Shown here one piece after another: positions 36,175-44,733 of a stretch of DNA of 64,000 bases. The position numbers were made by a program, and so were the translations under genes. Each line of letters begins with the position of its first letter. The stretch's first letter is position 1. The notes beneath the pieces are model-generated. The model made no database searches. It had not been told where the DNA came from and saw nothing but the letters and a program-made list of their open reading frames with translations. The stretch is from JAHBXL01 sp964409775 (GTDB lineage: Bacteria > Planctomycetota > Phycisphaerae > Phycisphaerales > UBA1924). The stretch lies in assembly GCA_964409775.1 (NCBI GenBank), contig CAYPEI010000019.1, positions 15,884-79,883 on the forward strand, in the 5' to 3' direction.

Positions 36175-37386
36175 TCACGCCCGGTACGCGTCCGCTACCT
36201 TCTTCAGCGCGGCCTCAACCGTCTTGAAGTGCTCCTCGGTCAAGCCGTGGTGCATCGGCAGCGCGAACACCTGCTGACAGAGTCTCTCCGCAACCGGGCA
36301 ACTCGCCCCGCCGTCCTTCACGAACTTGCTGAACGCCGGCTGCCGCGTCAGCGGCCGCGGGTAGTGCACCGCCGTCGGCACGCCCTCGGCCTTCAGCGCA
36401 TCGCAGAACTGGTCGCGCGTGCACGCAAACTTCGCCGGGTCCATCCGCGCGATGTACAGGTGGAACGCGCTCGTCGCGCCCGGTGTCGTCTTCGGCGTGA
36501 TCAACCCCGGGATGCCGGAGATGATTTTGTCGTACCGCGTCGCGGCCTCCTGCCGCTTCTTCGTCTCGGCCTCCAGCCGATCAAGCCTTGAGCACCCGAT
36601 CGCGCCGGTGATGTCGTTCATCCGGTAGTTGTACCCCACCTGCTCGTGCAGGTACTTGTCCGTCTCGCCGTGGCTGCGCAGCAGTTTGATCTGCCGCGCC
36701 AGCGCATCGTCGTTGCAGGTGATCATCCCGCCCTCGCCCGTCGCCAGATTCTTCGTCGCGTAGAACGAGTACGTCACCGCATCGCCGAACGCGCCGATCC
36801 CCTTGCCCTTGTACGTCGCCAGGTGCGCCTGCGCGGCGTCGTAAATCACTTTCAGCTTGTGCTTGCCAGCGAATGCCTGAACCGCGTCGATATCCACCGG
36901 GCAGCCATACAGGTGCGTCGCCGCGATCGCCCGCGTCTTCGGTGTGATCTTCTTCGCCGCGTCCGCCATGTCGATCTGCATCGTGTCGGGCAGCGCATCG
37001 ACGAAGATCGGGTTCCCGCCCCGAGCCACCACCATCGACACTGTCGCGATGTACGTCCACCCCGGCACCAGCACATCATCCCCGCGCTCAAACAGCGGCT
37101 CATAGGCCAACTGCAGCGCGCACGTCCCGTTGGCGCACGTCATCGCGTGCTTCGCGCCGCTCATCTGCGCCATCCGCTGCTCGAGTTCCTCGCACTTCTT
37201 CCACGCCCGCAGCATCCCCGACTTCAGCACCGCCACCGCGGCATCGATGTCCTTCTCCGCCAGCGCCGTCTGCATGAAGGGCACCGCGGTCTTCGAGACC
37301 GGCGTCCCGCCGTTGATCGCAAGATTCGGGTTCGCAGGCAAGGACTTCGCGGGGGTGGTGGCGGCGGGGGCAACGGCTGTGGCCAT
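36175..37386 (-). CDS. DegT/DnrJ/EryC1/StrS-family PLP aminotransferase
   Basis: 403 residues. The start has AAAGGAG 7 nt upstream. The core reads ANGTCALQLAYEPL, PGWTYIATVSMVVARGGNPIFVD, YDAAQAH and SFYATKNLATGEGGMI, where the Lys near residue 210 should form the Schiff base with PLP. GYNYRMNDITGAIG and HYPRPLTRQPAF are also family hallmarks. Such enzymes make amino sugars for surface glycans or catalyse related dehydrations. No other nucleotide-sugar genes are nearby, so the substrate is open. The first 25 residues are an Ala/Pro-rich extension. Confidence 0.92.
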   Translation of the reverse strand: MATAVAPAATTPAKSLPANPNLAINGGTPVSKTAVPFMQTALAEKDIDAAVAVLKSGMLRAWKKCEELEQRMAQMSGAKHAMTCANGTCALQLAYEPLFERGDDVLVPGWTYIATVSMVVARGGNPIFVDALPDTMQIDMADAAKKITPKTRAIAATHLYGCPVDIDAVQAFAGKHKLKVIYDAAQAHLATYKGKGIGAFGDAVTYSFYATKNLATGEGGMITCNDDALARQIKLLRSHGETDKYLHEQVGYNYRMNDITGAIGCSRLDRLEAETKKRQEAATRYDKIISGIPGLITPKTTPGATSAFHLYIARMDPAKFACTRDQFCDALKAEGVPTAVHYPRPLTRQPAFSKFVKDGGASCPVAERLCQQVFALPMHHGLTEEHFKTVEAALKKVADAYRA

Positions 37387-37478
37387 CAGGGACTCCTTTG
37401 GAGCCCGGATAATAGCGCGACACCCGATTCACTCCCCCTGTCCGAACGCGTACCGCACGCCGGGACTCGGCGCCCAAC

Positions 37479-38300
37479 TCACTTCGTCGCGGCCGCCTTC
37501 GCCTCCCCATTCCGCAGCCTCGCTTCCCGCGGCAGCATCTCCACCAGGTCGCTCGCCGCCACCATCGCCCGGGTGCACAACTTGTCGATCAGCGAGCGAT
37601 AGAACCCGTAGATCGTCAGACACGGCACCGCCAGCAGCAGGCCCAGCAGCGTGTGAAAGAGCGCCTTGGAGATGCCCAGCGACAGGTTCGCCGGCGACGC
37701 CTGCCCGCCCGACTGCCCCAGCGCCGCGAACGCGATGATCATGCCCCACACCGTCCCCGCAAGGCCCAGCAGCGGCCCAAGGTTCCCGATCACGTTCAGC
37801 GGCTCGACCTTGCGGAACCACCGCGCCGATTCCTCGCTCGCCGCGAGTTCCGCGGCCTCCCGCACCGAGTCCTTGTCATCCGTCGGCACGACGAGGCCGG
37901 CGCGGACGACCTTGCTCACCAGCGCATCATCCTCTTCGACGAACGCGCGCAGGTCGTTCCACCGTCCCGCCTTGCACAGCCCCGTGATGATCTGCACCGG
38001 CTCATCGGGCGCGATGTTGCTCTTCCGCACCTCGATCATGCAGATGATGATGATCGTCCACCCCGCCAGCGACCCCACCACCAGCAGCACCGTGAACAGG
38101 TCGAACGACTGGCTGAACAGTTCCCACAGCGAGACCCGCCCGCCCTCGCCCGCGCCCCCGTTCGCCGCGGGCGCGCCGGTCCCCTGCGCCATCGCCGCGC
38201 CGGCAAACACCAGCATCAGCGTGCACGCCACGGCCAGCAGCACGGTGAACCGCATCAGCATCGCCCGGCGAAGAGACGTTCGTGTCAGTCGTGGTGTCAT
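37479..38300 (-). CDS. MotA/TolQ/ExbB proton channel family protein with signal peptide
   Basis: 273 residues. A cleavable leader (MLMRFTVLLAVACTLMLVFAGAAMA) precedes three membrane helices: about 70-95, then the conserved pair NVIGNLGPLLGLAGTVWGMI and ISKALFHTLLGLLLAVPCLTIYGF. These match ExbB/TolQ proteins that use proton flow to energise outer-membrane processes through a TonB/TolR partner. No exbD/tolR gene is adjacent in this window. The ATG at 38300 follows TACAAT (38313-38308) by 7 nt, implying a leaderless message; longer forms would read through repetitive AATCC DNA. Confidence 0.88.
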   Translation of the reverse strand: MTPRLTRTSLRRAMLMRFTVLLAVACTLMLVFAGAAMAQGTGAPAANGGAGEGGRVSLWELFSQSFDLFTVLLVVGSLAGWTIIIICMIEVRKSNIAPDEPVQIITGLCKAGRWNDLRAFVEEDDALVSKVVRAGLVVPTDDKDSVREAAELAASEESARWFRKVEPLNVIGNLGPLLGLAGTVWGMIIAFAALGQSGGQASPANLSLGISKALFHTLLGLLLAVPCLTIYGFYRSLIDKLCTRAMVAASDLVEMLPREARLRNGEAKAAATK

Positions 38301-38364
38301 TGGGCCCATTGTAGTGTTTCGCGGTATCTCGCGCGCCGCACGCTCCGCCATTGCCCCCATCACC

Positions 38365-38410
38365 CCGTCCCTCAATCCAAAATCCACAATCCGCAATCCA
38401 GAATCGCCCT
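38365..38410. repeat. AATCC-type low-complexity tract
   Basis: Reiterated (A)AATCC words (CAATCCAAAATCCACAATCC and onward) between the tsaE stop and the channel gene. An almost identical tract lies at 57370-57408 beside the assembly gap, so this is an interspersed family. Confidence 0.6.
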
Positions 38411-38415
38411 CGCCC

Positions 38416-39174
38416 TCACTCCTCCCCCACATCCTCGGGCTTGATCTCGCGGCTGATTGTGTACGTCCCGGTCATCCACTTCCCCAGGTCCGCCATCCGC
38501 GCTTTCTCATCGATGAACGGAAACGTCGGCGAGTCCGGAGGCACCGGCTTGCCCGTCGTCGGACACCGCGCCCATCCCTCCGGCACGCGCCCCTTTGCGC
38601 CCCACGCCGCCGCGAACCGGTCCCACTCCGGCCGCGATGCCCACGAATCCGGCACGTCGATCACCAGCATCCGCTCGCCGCGCCCCTCCGCCTCCGCTTC
38701 CAGATGCGCCCGCCCCGTGCTTCCGTCACCGGTCGCCGCGCCGGAGTCTCCGCTCTCGATCCGCACCCGCGCAAGCGCCGGTTCCGCATCAAGCCCGGCG
38801 CCAAGCCTCGATGCCCACTCGATCACCACCACCGCGCTCCCATCCACCACGCGATCCCACCCGATGCTCTCCAACTCCTCTGCGCCGCCGCGCAGCCGGT
38901 ACGCATCCACGTGCCGCAACGCCGCCGCGCCGCTGCCCGCCTCACGCCCCTCGTACTCGTTGACGAAGACAAACGTCGGGCTGCTCACCTGCGCCGGATC
39001 GAGCCCCATTCCCTCGCACACGCCGCGCACAAACCGCGTCTTCCCCGCGCCCAGTTCCCCCTCGAGCGCCACCACATCGCCCGCGCGCAGCAGCCTCCCC
39101 AGCGCCCGCCCGAGCGCGATCGTCCCCGCCTCGTTGATGCTCACCGCGCGCAGTTCCACGCTCAATGCTCCCAC
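38416..39174 (-). CDS. tsaE: TsaE ATPase fused to a degenerate YacG-like domain
   Basis: 252 residues, about 100 more than ordinary TsaE. The N-terminal half has Walker A GELGAGKTRFVRG, SSPTFVFVNEY, LRHVDAYRL and EWASRLG, the TsaE signature; TsaE supports TsaBD in making t6A37 of tRNAs. The C-terminal 55 residues read CPTTGKPV...FPFIDEKARMADLGKW, aligning with YacG (CPTCGK...RPFCSKRCQLIDLGEW), but three of four zinc Cys are replaced (T, I, A). YacG inhibits DNA gyrase in E. coli; with the zinc site lost, this copy must fold differently or have another role. Its start overlaps the thiL stop by 13 nt. Confidence 0.9.
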   Translation of the reverse strand: MGALSVELRAVSINEAGTIALGRALGRLLRAGDVVALEGELGAGKTRFVRGVCEGMGLDPAQVSSPTFVFVNEYEGREAGSGAAALRHVDAYRLRGGAEELESIGWDRVVDGSAVVVIEWASRLGAGLDAEPALARVRIESGDSGAATGDGSTGRAHLEAEAEGRGERMLVIDVPDSWASRPEWDRFAAAWGAKGRVPEGWARCPTTGKPVPPDSPTFPFIDEKARMADLGKWMTGTYTISREIKPEDVGEE

Positions 39175-40058
39175 CCCTGCCGGCTCACGTCGAACCGCTT
39201 GCCGCAGGCATCGATCGCAACGCTGCTCCCCGCAGGGCCCGTCACCACGCGCCCGATGCGCGTCAGCTGCGTGCCTGTCGGTGCAACTTCCGGCAACCGT
39301 GCTCCCGCGCCGGTAACAAACAACAACTCGTAATCCTCCCCATCCCCGATCGCCCGCAGCGCATCCTCCACACCTTCGTGCCGCGGCACGTTCTCCAACT
39401 CAATCTCGATCCCCACGCCCGAGGCGGCCGCGACCCGCGCCGCATCCAGCCCCACACCATCCGACACATCGATCATCGCATGCAGGTCTGCACCAAGCGC
39501 ATCGCACAGCCACAGCCCTTCCTTCACCCGCGGCACGAACTCCAGGTGCCGCCCGCTCTCCAGCGACCCGCCGATCCTCCCCGTCACCCACACCTCATCG
39601 CCCGCCCTCGCGCCGCTCCGCAGAACCGGACCGCGCTTGGCGTGCGGCGAACCTCCGACCGTGCACGTGATCACCAATCCACCTTCCCAAGACGCGACAT
39701 CTCCCCCCACCAGCGGCGCACCAAACTCGCGCCCCCACTTCGCCATCGCATCAAACAACGCATCCCCCTGCTCATACCCCCGCGGGAGCAATCCTGTCGC
39801 CAGCCCCCACCGCGGCGTCCCTCCCATCGCCGCGATGTCCGACACGCTCCGCGCCACCGCCTTCCGCGCGATCAACTCCACCGGCGTCCCCGCCGCAAAG
39901 TGCCGACCCGCCACCACCTGGTCCACCGTCAACAGGATCTCCCCCTCCGCCCGCACCACCGCACAGTCGTCGCCCGGTCCGATCACCACCCCGGGGAATC
40001 GCCCGGCCAGGTCCGCGGACCGCTTCGCTATGTGCGATAACCACTCCGTTTCCCGCAT
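39162..40058 (-). CDS. thiL: Thiamine-monophosphate kinase
   Basis: 298 residues from ATG 40058. The PurM/ThiL fold is evident: IGPGDDCAVV and LLTVDQVVAGRHF for Mg-ATP binding, RKAVARSVSDIAAMGG, LVGGDVASWEGGLVI, MIDVSDGVGLDAAR and IGDGEDYELLFV. ThiL phosphorylates thiamine monophosphate to the active diphosphate. TACGCT at 40069-40064 lies 5 nt before the ATG with no ribosome site, so a leaderless start is likely. The 3' end overlaps tsaE, forming a thiL-tsaE operon. Confidence 0.93.
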   Translation of the reverse strand: MRETEWLSHIAKRSADLAGRFPGVVIGPGDDCAVVRAEGEILLTVDQVVAGRHFAAGTPVELIARKAVARSVSDIAAMGGTPRWGLATGLLPRGYEQGDALFDAMAKWGREFGAPLVGGDVASWEGGLVITCTVGGSPHAKRGPVLRSGARAGDEVWVTGRIGGSLESGRHLEFVPRVKEGLWLCDALGADLHAMIDVSDGVGLDAARVAAASGVGIEIELENVPRHEGVEDALRAIGDGEDYELLFVTGAGARLPEVAPTGTQLTRIGRVVTGPAGSSVAIDACGKRFDVSRQGWEH

Positions 40059-40148
40059 GACCAAGCGTAGTTCCGGGCCGGAGCAAGGGGTTCCCGCCCC
40101 GTTCCGCACGCGTCAACCCCGCGGGCGCTGCACCTGTACGATTTGTGC

Positions 40149-41312
40149 ATGAACACCCTCCGCTCCGCCCTTCCGACCTTGCTCGTGCTCGCGGCGACGG
40201 TCGCCCACGCCCAGCCCCCCACCACGCCCGCCAAGCCCGCCACCCCCGCCACGCCCACGCAGCCCGATGCTCCAGCCACGCCGCCGCCGGTACAGGCCCT
40301 CGCGCCGGTCCCCCGGGCGCCCATCCCGCCCGCGACGGTCCGCAACGTCCCATACGGCACGTTCAAGGCCGAACTGCCCATGATCCAGCGGAACGTGATC
40401 GTCGGCGTCCGTGGGCGGATGGGCGGCATGGCGATGGACATCCAGGCCAATGTCCTCTTCGCCGCCGCCACGGCTTCCAACGCCATCGTCGTGCACAATG
40501 TCGCCGACAGCAAGTCGCTGCAGTACCTCAGCGACCAGCCCGGTCCCACCGCGCTGGTCTTCCTCCAGGCCAGTCGCCTGCTGGTCGCCTCCTGCGCCAC
40601 CGACAGCACCTGTCGCGTGTTCAAGGTCAACGACTCCAGCCAGATCGGCCTCGAACGCACCATCAACTTCTCCGGCGAGACGGGCCCGCTTGTCGCCGAC
40701 CCGGCGTCGGGCCTCTGCTGGGTGGGTCACGGCGTCTTTGTGTCCGGCTTCAATCCCGCGGACGGTTCGAAGAAGGCCGAGGTCTCGCTCGAGGGCATCG
40801 GCCGGCCCGTGGACTTCGCCGCCGAGCGGTCCACGCCGCGCCTGTTCACCATCACCACGCCGGCCAGCGACGTCGTCGTGATCGACCGGGACAAGGCCGG
40901 CGCCCAGGGGGCCGTCGCGGCCCGCTGGAAACTGTCCGAGCGCACCCCGACCGCGCTCGCCCTCGATGAAGCCAACCGTCGGCTCTTCGTCGCCACGAAG
41001 AACCCCGCGAAACTGATCGTGCTCGACTCGGCCGACGGCCGCGAGGTTGCCAAGTTCGACGCCTCGGAGGAGCCGGGCAGCCTGTCCTACGACCCCTTCG
41101 CCCGCAAGGTCTATCTCGCCGCCAACTCGGGCCACGTCCGCGTCTACGCCCAGATCACGCCCGACGTCTACCAGGTGCTCACCACCGACATCACCGCCCC
41201 CGGCTCTCGCACCTCGCTCCTCGTGCCCGAGCACCGCCGCCTGATCGTCGTCGCGCCGAATCTCGGCGACGAAGAGGCCTCCCGTCTGTTCATCTACCAG
41301 ATCGGCCCATGA
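40149..41312 (+). CDS. Exported beta-propeller protein (YncE-like)
   Basis: 387 residues with a signal peptide (TLLVLAATVAHA) and a Pro/Ala/Thr linker (about 25-60). The rest consists of propeller-like repeats, each with a hydrophobic strand and phrases such as ANVLFAAATASNAIVVHNV, RRLFVATKNPAKLIVLDSADG and RKVYLAANSGHVRVYA. No catalytic residues are apparent; propellers of this type are commonly scaffolds or ligand-binding proteins. TACGAT (40137-40142) is 6 nt before the ATG. The stop overlaps the next start (ATGA). Confidence 0.8.
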   Translation: MNTLRSALPTLLVLAATVAHAQPPTTPAKPATPATPTQPDAPATPPPVQALAPVPRAPIPPATVRNVPYGTFKAELPMIQRNVIVGVRGRMGGMAMDIQANVLFAAATASNAIVVHNVADSKSLQYLSDQPGPTALVFLQASRLLVASCATDSTCRVFKVNDSSQIGLERTINFSGETGPLVADPASGLCWVGHGVFVSGFNPADGSKKAEVSLEGIGRPVDFAAERSTPRLFTITTPASDVVVIDRDKAGAQGAVAARWKLSERTPTALALDEANRRLFVATKNPAKLIVLDSADGREVAKFDASEEPGSLSYDPFARKVYLAANSGHVRVYAQITPDVYQVLTTDITAPGSRTSLLVPEHRRLIVVAPNLGDEEASRLFIYQIGP

Positions 41313-42088
41313 CCGCCGCCGAAACGCCCCGCGGCGCCCCCGCCGCGGCCGACTCCATCACCATCTTCCCCGCGGCCCATCCATCGGCCCGCGTGTCCGT
41401 GCAGCCCGCGCAGCACGCCGGGCCCGAAACCCAGGCCCGCGTCGCCCGTGTGTGGCAGGACCTCCGCGCCGCCAACGACCGCCTCTACGACGGCCCCATC
41501 CTCCGCTCGGTCTCGCTCGACGCTGAACGCGCCGAGGTGCTCTGCCGGCGCGACACCTTCCGCTCGCTCGCAACCTCCGCACGCCTCGGCCTCGGAGTAC
41601 GGCAACTCGGCGTCAGCGGCGTCATCATCGCCAAGGACACCGCCGGCATCGAGCACCTCCTCCTGGGCCGGCGCGCAGCCGACACCCGGATCTACCCGGG
41701 CCTGTGGGAGTTCGCGCCCTCCGGCGGCGTGAAGCCTCCCCCGCCCAATGTCGACAGCCTGTCCCTGCTCGACCTCGCGACGGCGCTCGCCGAGGAAGCC
41801 GACGAGGAACTCGGCATGCAACTCGACCCGCGCGACGCGCGCCTGCTGGCGTTTCTCCGCGACGAAACCGCCTGCAGCGACGACGCCATCCTGCGCTTCG
41901 ACCTCTCCACGCCCGTGAACCCCCGCGCCGGCGTGTGCCCGGCCGCGTCCGAGGCCGCCGGCCGGTGGGAGTATGTCGACTCCGCCTGGGTCGCGCTGTC
42001 CGGCCTCCCGAACTTCTCACGCGAACACGCGCACGCGATCGCCCCGCCCACCCTCGCGCTCCTGCGATGGCTCAACTGGGCGGGCTGA
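41309..42088 (+). CDS. NUDIX-domain protein
   Basis: 259 residues. The second half holds a NUDIX fold: GVSGVIIAKDTAGIEHLLLGRR, LWEFAPSGGVKPP and the helix ALAEEADEELGM corresponding to RExxEExGx. The metal-binding Glu pair and Gly are kept, but the Arg of the box is replaced by Glu and the loop between the box Gly and the helix is long. Such proteins hydrolyse nucleoside diphosphate derivatives; activity should be tested rather than assumed. The N-terminal 95 residues are unassigned. It overlaps the propeller gene by four bases. Confidence 0.75.
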   Translation: MTAAETPRGAPAAADSITIFPAAHPSARVSVQPAQHAGPETQARVARVWQDLRAANDRLYDGPILRSVSLDAERAEVLCRRDTFRSLATSARLGLGVRQLGVSGVIIAKDTAGIEHLLLGRRAADTRIYPGLWEFAPSGGVKPPPPNVDSLSLLDLATALAEEADEELGMQLDPRDARLLAFLRDETACSDDAILRFDLSTPVNPRAGVCPAASEAAGRWEYVDSAWVALSGLPNFSREHAHAIAPPTLALLRWLNWAG

Positions 42089-42135
42089 TGCCGCCCGCGC
42101 CGGCACGTCGTGTTCCCCAGGTCGCGCCCCGCGCC

Positions 42136-42459
42136 TCAGCCCGGCCGCTCCCACCCGCTCTCCGGGTCCTTCTCCAGCGCGCGATACGCCATCGTCGTGC
42201 ACCGCACACAGATGCAGGCGCCCGTCATCGGGCTCTCCCACTCCGCCTCGTCCCGCTCCTCCAGGCACATCCGGCACTTCTTCCCCGTGTTCTCTGCGCC
42301 GCCCTTGAGCGTCTTCAACTCCGTGTACGCCGCGCCCAGGCACTTCATGCACACCAGGCTGCCCTGGTGCCCCTCCACCATCGCGGCCTCCCCGAACTCC
42401 GCGTCGCAGAAGTCGCAGTGCGATGAAATCACCGTGCCGTCCGGTCTGGTCTTGTGCAT
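42136..42459 (-). CDS. Small double zinc-finger protein
   Basis: 107 residues with four CxxC pairs: HCDFC, VCMKC, KCRMC and CVRC, enough for two structural zinc sites. AAGGAG lies 6 nt before the ATG. The first pair is followed by VEGHQGSLVCMKC, loosely like a ClpX-type or double zinc ribbon. There is no signal peptide. Function is unknown; protein or nucleic-acid binding is possible. It is downstream of the PMI gene on the same strand with a 9-nt gap, so they are likely cotranscribed. Confidence 0.75.
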   Translation of the reverse strand: MHKTRPDGTVISSHCDFCDAEFGEAAMVEGHQGSLVCMKCLGAAYTELKTLKGGAENTGKKCRMCLEERDEAEWESPMTGACICVRCTTMAYRALEKDPESGWERPG

Positions 42460-42468
42460 CCCCGCTCC

Positions 42469-43563
42469 TTACACCGCCACCGGCACACCCACACGCAGCG
42501 CCCGCAGCCCCGCTCCGCCGCGGAGCACCGCTTCCCGCGCACACCCGCCCGCCCGCGGCACAAACACCGTCACCCCCGCAGCCAGCGCAATCGGTTCAAA
42601 GCCCCCTTCCGCCGCCGCCAGTTCGCCGCGCCCGGCGATCACCATCAGCACGAACCCGAGTTCCTCGCCCGCGCTGCGCTTCGCGGTGCATCGACACGGG
42701 AACCCCACTGTCACTTCGTCCCCATCGAGCGGACGCACCTCGTCGATGGTGTAGTGCGCCGTCTGCGCGAGCCGGACACACAACTCGCCCTCCTCCATCG
42801 GCCCCGCGCCCGGCAGGCCGGCGACCGTCGGCTGTTCATCCTGGCCGAACGCGCTCGCCAGTCCCGCTTCGAGGTGCAGTTCCCGCCCCTGGCGTCCCCA
42901 GTCGTACAGCCTGTAGGTCGTGTCGCTGGGTGTCTGCACTTCCGCAACCAGCACGCCCGCGCCCAGCGCGTGCACGATACCGCTGGGCAGGGTGTAGCAA
43001 CGCCCCGGCATCGCCTCGAACCGTTCGAGCATCGCGACCACGGAGGAATCGCCCCCCCGCGCCTCGCCGAGCGCACGCGCGAAGTCTGATCTCGTCACCC
43101 CCGGCCTGAGCCCGATGTACAGGCTCGCGCCCGGCTCCGCCTCCACCACGTACCACGACTCGGTCTTGAGGTGCGTGCCGCCCGTTCGATCTCGCCGCGC
43201 CGCGTCCGGCGACGGATGCACCTGCACCGACAGATTCTCCTCCGCGTCGAGATACTTGATCAACAGCGGGAAACCCGCCCCATCCGCGCCGCAGCCCATG
43301 GCCGACAGCGCCTCGCCGACCGTCCGGCCCTTGAGCGGGCCCGTCGCCACCCGCGACCTCTTCGCGCCGCCGCCCGCGCCCGATGCGCTCGTCGCCGCCA
43401 GGTCCGCGACTTCCCACGACTCCCCGTATCCCGCGCTATCCCTGGCCAGCGGCTTGCCCAGGCGCGCAAGCCGACGCCCCCCCCAGACCTTCTCCAGGAC
43501 TTCCGGCACAAACGTCAGTGGATACGGCTTGACCGCGCTCATCTCACGAGCCTCCATGCCCAT
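42469..43563 (-). CDS. manA: Mannose-6-phosphate isomerase, class I (cupin)
   Basis: 364 residues. The N-terminal cupin has PEVLEKVWGGRRLARLGK, FPLLIKYLDAEENLSVQVHP (zinc His and Gln) and THLKTESWYVVEAEPGA; the second region has YTLPSGIVHALGAGVLVAEVQ and DTTYRLYDWGR, all type I PMI markers. It interconverts mannose-6-P and fructose-6-P, feeding GDP-mannose and glycan synthesis. Several ATGs are possible; TACGCT at 43574-43569 lies 5 nt before ATG 43563 and 11 nt before 43557, so I chose 43563. The protein is smaller than E. coli ManA, as in many bacterial short forms. Confidence 0.88.
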   Translation of the reverse strand: MGMEAREMSAVKPYPLTFVPEVLEKVWGGRRLARLGKPLARDSAGYGESWEVADLAATSASGAGGGAKRSRVATGPLKGRTVGEALSAMGCGADGAGFPLLIKYLDAEENLSVQVHPSPDAARRDRTGGTHLKTESWYVVEAEPGASLYIGLRPGVTRSDFARALGEARGGDSSVVAMLERFEAMPGRCYTLPSGIVHALGAGVLVAEVQTPSDTTYRLYDWGRQGRELHLEAGLASAFGQDEQPTVAGLPGAGPMEEGELCVRLAQTAHYTIDEVRPLDGDEVTVGFPCRCTAKRSAGEELGFVLMVIAGRGELAAAEGGFEPIALAAGVTVFVPRAGGCAREAVLRGGAGLRALRVGVPVAV

Positions 43564-43602
43564 GCATGAGCGTAGTCGCCGCGCGAACGCCATACCCCTG
43601 TC

Positions 43603-44346
43603 TCATCCCGGGCCCGACGCCGCCGGACCCGGCGCCCGCCTCAGCAGCCTCGTCGCCAGCCGCTCCTCGACGACCTTCCCCCCAACCTTCCTGACGCGGT
43701 AGCACCCCGCCCCCGCCCGCGACGCCACGCACCGGTGCAGCCGCCTGCCGACAAAGTGCAGCGCCGCGCAGTCGTCCGCGGCGTATCCGCCCGCCAGACC
43801 CTCGCTCACCAGGCGGTGATACGTCGGCCGCCGCTGCGCCTCGCCGTCATAGTGCGGGCACGCCGAGCCGGGCAGAAGCCCAAGGCCGTCCTCCAGGCCG
43901 GCCAGCGGCCCGAACGAGTCCGTCACGCACGACTCAAACCAGCACAACATCCCGGCCGAGATCCCCGTCAGCACCACGCCCCGCCGCCACGCCTCGCGCA
44001 GAATCGCATCGATCCCGTGCAGCCGCCACACCGCCAGCACGTTCGCCGTGCTCCCGCCGCCGACATACACCACATCCTGCGACAGGAGGTATTCCCGCAG
44101 GTCGCGCGCATCGCGCCGAAACAGCGACAGATACCCCGCATCCGCCCGTCCGCGGAAGGCGCGAAGGAACTTCGCGACATACTCCACGCTGTCGCCGCTC
44201 GCCGTCGGCACAAAGCACACCCGCGGCCGGCGCTTGCCCGTCAGCCGCAGCGTGTACGCATCGAGCGACGACCAGCCCGGCTCCATCGAGAAGCCGCCGC
44301 CGCCAAGAACCACGATGTGCCGGCCCCGCGGGCCAGTGCGTGCCAT
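43603..44346 (-). CDS. Peptidase E / cyanophycinase-type (S51) serine peptidase
   Basis: 247 residues from ATG 44346 with GGGAGG upstream. Recognisable features are HIVVLGGGGFSMEP, RVCFVPTASGDSVEYV, DVVYVGGGSTANVLAVWR and the nucleophile elbow LTGISAGMLCWF with the catalytic Ser, the layout of S51 peptidase E. ACPHYDGEAQRRPTYH supplies the catalytic His region. These enzymes cleave Asp-Xaa dipeptides. An upstream in-frame start at 44406 adds an Arg-rich stretch that I regard as non-coding. It is separated from PMI by a short gap. Confidence 0.87.
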   Translation of the reverse strand: MARTGPRGRHIVVLGGGGFSMEPGWSSLDAYTLRLTGKRRPRVCFVPTASGDSVEYVAKFLRAFRGRADAGYLSLFRRDARDLREYLLSQDVVYVGGGSTANVLAVWRLHGIDAILREAWRRGVVLTGISAGMLCWFESCVTDSFGPLAGLEDGLGLLPGSACPHYDGEAQRRPTYHRLVSEGLAGGYAADDCAALHFVGRRLHRCVASRAGAGCYRVRKVGGKVVEERLATRLLRRAPGPAASGPG

Positions 44347-44418
44347 GCCGATGCCTCCCGCCGCGCGGCCACGGCGCCGCGCAGACGGGGGCGATCGTAC
44401 CAGCACGCCGCGGGGCGC

Positions 44419-44658
44419 TCACGGTGACCGGGCCGGCCCCATCCACCGATACACGCGGTCGAAGACGCGTCGATACACGTGCTGCTCGACGTCGGCCGGG
44501 CCGCCGGCCTGCACCAGCGACACCTCGCCCTGCCCGTTGACGCGCACCCGGACCTCGACCGGCGCGCCCGGGGGGAGCATCAACTGCCCGCCGTTCGCAG
44601 GCCCCAGCACCAGCCGCACCAGGCTCGGCCCGCCCGGCAGAGGCGGAGGCATCGCCAT
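44419..44658 (-). CDS. Small hypothetical protein, possibly the severed end of the HTH gene
   Basis: 79 residues from ATG 44658. It reads LVRLVLGPANGGQLMLPPGA, VEVRVRVNGQGEVSLVQ, HVYRRVFDRVYRWMGP; no family recognised. The frame is the same as that of the upstream HTH gene: after its TGA stop (44736-44734) there are 25 sense codons, none a usual start, before this ATG, and their translation (AEFADPFAPERTEAEAPP) looks protein-like. This may therefore be the C-terminal part of a once-continuous 249-residue protein, or an independent gene using GAGG about 9 nt upstream. Confidence 0.5.
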   Translation of the reverse strand: MAMPPPLPGGPSLVRLVLGPANGGQLMLPPGAPVEVRVRVNGQGEVSLVQAGGPADVEQHVYRRVFDRVYRWMGPARSP

Positions 44659-44733
44659 GGGCGGCGCCTCGGCCTCGGTACGCTCCGGAGCGAACGGGTC
44701 GGCAAACTCCGCGAGGGGAACCGTTCCGGGCGT

